Positions 57,390 through 64,000 of a stretch of 64,000 bases of DNA are shown here, piece by piece (position 1 is the stretch's first letter; each line of letters starts with the position of its first letter). The stretch is from Rhipidocladum racemiflorum (taxonomy: Eukaryota > Streptophyta > Magnoliopsida > Poales > Poaceae). Made by a program: the position numbers and the translations under genes. The notes below the pieces were generated by a model. It was not told the origin of the DNA and did not search any database. It worked only from the letters and a program-made list of their open reading frames with translations. The DNA is taken from assembly GCA_036346355.1 (NCBI GenBank), contig CM070577.1, forward strand, positions 45,890,309 through 45,954,308. Direction: 5' to 3'.

Positions 57390-60300
57390 CTAGATTGCTA
57401 ACGCCTCGAAGGAAGTCGGGTACTCGCCTTGGATATGATCTTCACGCTCCCACGTGGCTTCATCTTCTGAATGGTTGCTCCATCGACCCTCGAGCATCTT
57501 GATAACCTGATCGCGAGTATGACGCCAAATTTGTCTCGAGAATACGGCTGGATATTCTCGATACGAAAGATCAGGTTGCAGATCAAGATGGTCCAATTGA
57601 GTGACTTCGATGGAATCCAAGACTCTTCTTCACCTGGGATACGTGGAATACATCGTGAACGTCCAAAGATGTGGTGGTAGCTCAAGTCGATAAGCTACAA
57701 CACCAACCTTCTCGAGAATCTGAACGGACCGATGTATCGCGGAGCTAGCTTCCCGCGGACTTGAAATTCATGAGTGCCGCGAGTGGTGAGACCTTGAGGT
57801 AGACAAAGTCACCCACCTCAAAGCTCAACTTCGCGGCGACGGCGATCAGCGTAGCTCTTCCGACGAGGCCGAGCTTCTTTCAGCCGGTCTCGAATCAAGC
57901 TAACTTGCCTTTCACCTCTTCAATCATAGCTGGTCCAAGAATTGCCTCTCACCAACCTCGGACCAAAACAAGGGCGTTCTGCACTTCTTGCCATAAAGAG
58001 CCTCGAAAGGCGACATCTCAAGACCGACTTTGATGATTTGTTGTAGGAGAACTCAAAGAAATGGCAAGCATTTCTCCCACGACTTGTCAGTAGCAAAGAC
58101 ACAAGCCCTTAGCATGTCTTCAAGGATTTTGTTTGCCCTTTCCGTCTGGCCCGTCAGTTTGGGGATGGTAAGCGATCTTGAAGGATAGCTTAGTGCCAAG
58201 AATGGACTGCAAACTCTCCCAAAATCTGGAGGTGAATCTGAACCACGGTCGAGACTATGACTTTTGGAACTCCATGGAGCCAAACAATATTATGCAAATA
58301 GAGTTCCGCTTAGCTTGGCCTGCAATAGGTGGTACGAATCGATGAAATGAGCTACCTTGGTCGACGGTCAATGATCACCCAAATAGAGTCGTGGCCCAGC
58401 GGAGGACCTCGGTAGGCGGTAATGAAATCCATCCCAATCTCTTCCCACTTCCACTCAGGGATCTCGCAATGGTGAAGTAATCCGCTGGCCTTTGATGTTC
58501 AGCCTTGACACGCCGGCACACATCACAATGTGCCACATGAGCCGCGATCTCCTTCTTCATACCGCCACCGTAATTGCTCGCGAAGGTCCCGTACATCTTG
58601 GTGCTGCCAGGATGAACAGAGAGAGGGGTATCATGGGCTTCGACAGATCAACTCCTTGATCTCTATATCATCTGGGACATACATCTGCTGCCCATGCATG
58701 ATCAGCCCATTGGACCCCTCATAGAAACACGGAGATGCGCCATCTTCACCAATCAAGGCCTAATCTCAATCACGACATCATCTTGGAGTTGAGCCGCCTG
58801 ACCGAGACTCTAGAGTGGGTTGTACGGCTAAAGCAGAAATGTAACCATACTCAACCACTTCTAGATTGAGCTCAAACTCTTCAACCACCGAGATCGCCAA
58901 TGACACCCAAGGCATTCATCGTGGTGCAATTTGCATCGAGGGCATCTGCAACCACATTCGCCTTGCCAGGATGGTAATGAATACCCAAATCATAGTCTTT
59001 GATCAGCTCTAGCCATCGACGCTGTCTCAAATTCAGATCTGGCTGCGAAAAGAAGTACTTTAAGCTTTTGTGGTCGGTGTAGATCTCACATCTGTTTCCT
59101 ATGAGATAATGTCGCCACAGCTTGAGAGCATGAACAACAGCTGCAAGCTCCAAATCATGCGTCGGGTAATTGGCTTCATGAGGCTTTAGCTGCCGAGAAG
59201 CATAAGCAACCACTTTGCCCTCCTGCATCAACACACAACCAAGTCCAAGACGGGATGCATCACAATAGACATCGGGTTCTTGTGAATGTCGTGAAGGACC
59301 AACATCGGTGCAAAGTGGTGAGTCTATTCTTCACTCCTAAAACTGGACTCACAACCAGGTGACCACTCGAATTTCTTCTCCTTCTTGAGTAGCGCTGTCA
59401 TTGGCTTAGCAATCTTGGAGAAGTTCTCGATAAACCGGCGATAGTATCCGGCAAGACCGAGAAAACTCCGAATCTCAGGGACATTGCGGGGCTGCTCCCA
59501 ATTGAGTACATCCTGGACCTTGCGTGGATCAACTGCTACCCCACCTTCTGACAGGACATGTCCCAAAAACTCCACTTGCTTGAGCCAGAACTCACACTTA
59601 CTGAATTTGGCATACAACTGATGCTCGCGAAGCTTGCTAAGCACCATATGTAAGTGAAGTGCGTGCTCATCATCATCCTTAGAGTATATGAGGATGTCAT
59701 CAATGAACACAACCACAAATCTATCAAGGAACTCCATGAAGACTTTGTTCATCAGATTCATGAAGGTGGCTGGTGCATTGGTGAGGCCAAATGAAACAAC
59801 TGTGTACTCGTATAGACCGTAGCGAGTAGTGAATGCGGTCTTCACAATATCCTCCGGACGGATCTTGAGCTGAAAATAGCCGGATCTCAAGTCTATTTTG
59901 GAGAAGACTCGAGCTCCGCCTAATTGGTCAAACAAATCGTCGATCCGAGGGAGAGGATACTTGTTCTTAACAGTGACCTCATTCAAAGACTGTAATCAAC
60001 GCACATGCGAAGAGTGCCGTCTTTCTTCTTCACAAACAGAATCGGATCGCCTCAGGAGAAGAATCGGGACGAATGAACCCTTCTCTAATCGCTTCCTTGA
60101 GCCGAGTCTTCAACTCAATCAGCTCATCGCCAGAGCATCCTGTCTGGACGCTTAGAAATTGGAGAAGTGCTGTAAGAGATCGATGATGAACTCCAAATCA
60201 CGATCAGTGGCAAACCTGGCAACTCATCAGTGGAACACATCGGGTACTCACATATCACCGCACTGATCGTCTCCTGAATGTAAAGAGCACCGAGTAAAGG

Positions 60301-60690
60301 CCTTGACCGCTGAACAGAAGAAAAGGTAACAAAGAATGCCATCGTGGTTGACTAATGAAATTGACCTCCTGGCACAATCAATTTGCCCTCGATTCTTGGA
60401 CAACCAATCCATACCGAGAATCACATCAAGACTGATGTCTCAATGTTGATAAGATCACCCCAAAAATCTACCCTGCTGATCTCAATTCTAACCCCTGGAC
60501 TCACGAGCTCAAGAGTCAAAACAGATCCAGCGAACGGATCAACAAGTACTTCTCGAGGTACAAAGAATGCACTCAGGCTGAGCAACAAACTGTGAAGAAA
60601 TAAAGGAATGCGACGCTCCAGAGTCAAATAGAACCAAAGTGGGCACGGAATGAACAGACAACGTACCCAACACAAACATAAATAAGCATT
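57390..60690 (-). pseudogene. Chromovirus pol, unit 2, better preserved than unit 1
   Basis: The minus strand begins with LGTLSVHSVPTLVLFDSGAS near 60670-60610, so the protease active site DSGA is kept. The reverse transcriptase is open for 220 codons (59986-59324): [38 protein letters not shown], the catalytic FIDDILIYS, and [20 protein letters not shown]. RNase H (59234-58881) has [19 protein letters not shown] and [17 protein letters not shown]. Integrase is frameshifted: near 58240 a G is missing from the SDRG Asp codon region. The chromodomain at 57620-57390 has MLEGRWSNHSEDEATWERED. Gag is missing. The reverse transcriptase could be translated over its core, but no complete polyprotein exists. 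Confidence 0.9.
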
Positions 60691-61043
60691 CATTCAAAGA
60701 AGCATAAGAACCAATTAAAAAACCAACTCAGGGAAACGACAAAATAATCCCTAATTACAATCACGGACATCTAACCTTAACCCATTCTGAGCTAAACCCG
60801 TGTTCCTTCTAATTCTTTTGAACAAGATAGAAGAAAGAAACAAATTTTGAAATTTGGATTAAGATCAGATTCATTTTGAAAAGTAGATAAGAGAAAAGCT
60901 ATAGAATGGACAAGAATAGCATTCTACATTTTCCAATTAAGATTTGTAACTTCAAAATAAATTTTGAGAGGAAAATCTGTTCCTAAGTCTAACGACCGGG
61001 CTAACTAAGTCTTCCTGCAGTCAATTGGCTCTGATACCAACGC
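60691..61043 (-). other. Leader of unit 2 with primer site; gag absent
   Basis: The primer site at 61039-61027 is a perfect TGGTATCAGAGCC. Only about 350 bases of AT-rich leader separate it from the protease; the gag loss matches unit 1 at the same place (near 52500 and 60690). Confidence 0.8.
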
Positions 61044-64000
61044 TGTGAGCACCCTCTTCCTATACCGCATCAGACGCCGTCATCAGTAGCGTATAGCACC
61101 GTATAGCAACAGGAAGCCTCGACACCAAAATCTGAATCTAAAATTCGATCGACGGGATCGAACCCTTAGCCGGACGGTGCTCAGACGCATCCGACATCGA
61201 TCCTGGATCAAGAGCCCAAGATCGCTGCACTCCACAACCCGATTATCAATGCACGAAGAGATAAACTAAGGTAATTTACATAATCGGGTGTAAATCTTGA
61301 ACAAGTGCATTACGTAAACCAAAAGAAGTAAAGCGACAATGAAACAAAAGAAAGACAACCAGCGGTGCCCGACCACCCCACAAAGCCATCGATCGAGGAG
61401 GAACTACGAAGCCGCAACACTCGCAGAATTGGGGCTCGCCATCATCCGGGACATCATCAATACCTTCCTCTGAGGAAAAAGGGGTTAGCAGCAACGGTGA
61501 GTACACGTATGTACTCGCAAGACTTTAGTGTATGCAAATATAATTAATATGCAGGCTGATACGATTGAAATGGCTACTACACTAAGTCTATTGCGAAAAG
61601 CAGGATTTGAAACAGTTCATCGAAATGTAATACATAATTTGAAAGACAGCATTTTGAATAAAACATATGTAACATTTGAGTCTCTCAACTGCCACCATCC
61701 ATGGTCGCAGCTGGGATACGAATTGACATCCATATATTCATAAATCCTCCAAGTACCATCAAGTACCGTATTCAACCCCACATATCCACAAATCCATCAA
61801 GTACCGTATTCAACCACATACTTTATATCGACTCCGAGATAATTTTTCATTTTCAAAACCAAACCAAATTTCTATACTTGATATGATTAAAGAAGATTTG
61901 CTCATAACCGTGAGCACGGCTAATCGATTAGAATTATTTGATACTCTGCAGAGTTTGCGCACTTTACCCAAACACAACTCAGACTTGCATCCCTATCATC
62001 CAGGGTACACGCGATACACGAGGTATCCGATATACAAGAATGATCTATTCTTTCCCATCGCTGAGGCTATAGCCACACCTCAAAGACCGGCGACGATTTA
62101 TAAACCCACTACTATGGCGATAAGAGGCCAACCACCACTCAGGCGCCACGGAATATCCATCGTGGACGACGAGAGTTTTTGCGCGGCATTATCCCATAGC
62201 AAGGCGTACACCGTTGTATCAATCAAACATGAACTGAGCGATTCCTCGCTGCATAAGTACAAGCGCACTCACGAAGGTGCATACGGGCGGGTCGTGAGGA
62301 CACACACACCGCGCTCATCGCTTCAACACGGGGAAAAGGTCCACACTTCGGCCTACCAACAGGCATGGCTATCCTCACACTTCAGGTACTAAAACAGGCT
62401 GCCCCATCCCCAAGCATTGCGCGGTTGCACGGTGTTCATTCAAAACCGTCACAAGTTCGGTCCTTATATTTTTGCCTAGTGACTCAAGCGGGAACTCCAC
62501 TTAACTCGCCAACCAATCGCCACCATGTTTAACTAGCACATATTATACCTCCCGCCAAGTCTAATTACCAACTAGACACTGCACATTTTTATCAAATTAC
62601 CTTTACAAGTCACATTTCCAAAACATTTCCAAAACCAGTTACAATTATCATAAGTTTTGAGCATTTGGTAAATGACTGACTTTGCTCATCTCTATTGCAG
62701 TGTCTAAGCATATGCATTTACTAAGTCGTTTATACCCAAGTGACATTTTATTAATTGTCCAACCCTACTAAGGCTATCAATGAACTCTGGGAATTTAATT
62801 GAGGAAAAACCACCAAATCAGGGTATATCTACCATTCCTACAAACTAGCACTTTACTGAATATAAACAATGCATATAGTTTGAGAAATCAAAGTAAACAT
62901 CGTGAAATATAGGTTTCAAGATGGTCAGAGGAGGTGCTTGCCTTGTTGTTGCACTTCGGTGATGTCCGGGATGATGTTCGGGTCGTTCGAGGCGAAGCCC
63001 GACTCGCTAGCCTCTAATCGGTCAAAGCAACAAAAACGACAAAAAGAAATACAACTTAGCAAAAGCAAGATTTAAATGCACAAATGCCAACTAAACATCA
63101 AATAAGACCCACTTAAATATTTAAAGGAGAAAGAAATGAAGAAAACGAAGAAAATGTGAAACTATGACCTATTATATCCATTTCGGCCGAGCAAGTACCA
63201 AAATGGATTAAAACATGCAAAATGAAGTAAAACCCAACTAAACTTAGTGAAATACCTAAAAATAGGTATAACATACCTAATGGGACTTATTGGAACTTGT
63301 TTGAAGTTGAAATGATCAACCGGGAGCTAAAACGACGAAAAAGGCGTATTCTTTACCTACGTGAATAAAAATACGTAAATTGAAGACAAATGCAATTAAA
63401 TTTGCATGTGGAGCCTCAATATGGCCTCAGGTACATAACTAGGTGCTAAAACGCTCGAAAGATCGAAGAAAAACCTTTCGGCCCTAAAAGCGACAAATTT
63501 GCCGAAACGGCCGAAAACGATCGCTTTGCTCGAAATCCGTTAAACGGCCAATTTTGCGGATTTTTGCGCAAAACAGGTTTCCGACAACGCAACAAGCTAA
63601 AGCAAGATATTTAGGACTTAGTTGGATCGGTTGCAAAGCAATTCCTAATGAAATTGACCAAAATTGAATCAAAATGAAAAACCGCGGAGTAATTTCCGAC
63701 AAAACCGTTTTGAGTCCGTATTGAGTCCAAACGCGATCGAATCCGCGTGTGGGTTCCCGTTACGGGTTCGAACACTCAACACCTAACTAAAACGCTCGGT
63801 AGATTAGCAATTTGCATCAAATTCGCAAAAACGGCCAAAACGATCAAAACGACCGTTAACGACCAAAAACGATCAAAACCGACAAAAGGTCGTTTTGATC
63901 AAGAATGTCGTGAAACTTCGTTCTGGACCCGCAGCTAGACACTTGGAGGTAATAATGACTTATCGGAGCCAATCACCGCCAAAATTGACTTAACCTACTC
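61044..64000 (-). repeat. Chromovirus LTR, copy 3 (cut by the window edge)
   Basis: Nearly 3 kb of LTR match copies 1 and 2. Its open frame 61883-62392 corresponds to 45514-46023, but the downstream reading differs because of small gaps. About 1.5 kb should lie beyond the window, after which either a third internal region or the flanking duplication ATCGG is expected. Confidence 0.92.

Larger units (their letters stand above)
44680..64000 (-). mobile_element. Tandem chain of a gag-less chromovirus (Tekay/Del-like Gypsy): LTR-int-LTR-int-LTR
   Basis: Three LTR copies start at 44680, 52864 and 61044, and two internal regions lie between them (49165-52863 and 57362-61043). The period is 8,184 then 8,180 bases. 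Each internal region has a polypurine tract at its left edge, pol in minus orientation and a Met primer site at its right edge, so each LTR is shared by neighbours. Both internal regions begin in the protease and lack gag, so the deletion came before the duplication. A putative target duplication is ATCGG at 44675-44679; the other end lies beyond the window. Confidence 0.92.

Overview
The window reads as grass (Poaceae) nuclear repeat DNA, most likely Oryza or a close relative, of the kind found in heterochromatin. I see no convincing host gene, tRNA, rRNA or CRISPR array. Almost every base can be assigned to a transposable element, and the elements are inserted into one another. The grass assignment is inference. 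It rests on Met-tRNA-primed Gypsy elements with 3-4.5 kb LTRs, an orf0-type reading frame upstream of gag, Sirevirus-type Copia elements with CCGGAG palindromes and multiple polypurine tracts, and a CACTA transposon with hairpin subterminal repeats.

Layout, left to right. (1) <1-9295: a CACTA DNA transposon on the minus strand, with a decayed TNP2/TnpD transposase (6480-3435), a Transposase_24-type second gene (1659-745), two large foldbacks, three blocks of hairpin subterminal repeats and a terminal repeat ending exactly at 9295. (2) 9296-13124: a minus-strand Gypsy LTR that the CACTA element interrupts; it carries a GTTAAC minisatellite. (3) 13125-19820: a minus-strand, pol-deleted Sirevirus-like Copia element in an LTR-internal-LTR-internal chain. 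(4) 19820-40282: a minus-strand Gypsy element with gag, orf0, a primer site and its 5' LTR. It is split by (5) 21379-36111, a nearly full plus-strand Sirevirus with 1.4 kb LTRs and a perfect GGCTT target duplication. That Sirevirus is itself interrupted by (6) a solo Gypsy LTR (29983-33242) inside an extra ORF downstream of pol. (7) About 40276-43266: a further plus-strand Gypsy-like LTR. (8) 43267-44679: an unassigned, promoter-like stretch and a MITE-like inverted repeat. (9) 44680->64000: a minus-strand chromovirus (Tekay/Del-like) with 4.5 kb LTRs, arranged LTR-internal-LTR-internal-LTR at a period of about 8.18 kb; both internal regions have lost gag.

The order of events can be partly read. 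The Sirevirus inserted into Gypsy orf0, and a Gypsy LTR later inserted into the Sirevirus and was reduced to a solo LTR. The CACTA element inserted into another Gypsy LTR. Two unrelated retrotransposon families show LTR-sharing tandem chains, which points to unequal recombination. Nearly all coding regions carry frameshifts. Many of these are one- or two-base losses next to CCGG/CGG, so consensus sequencing error may add to true decay.
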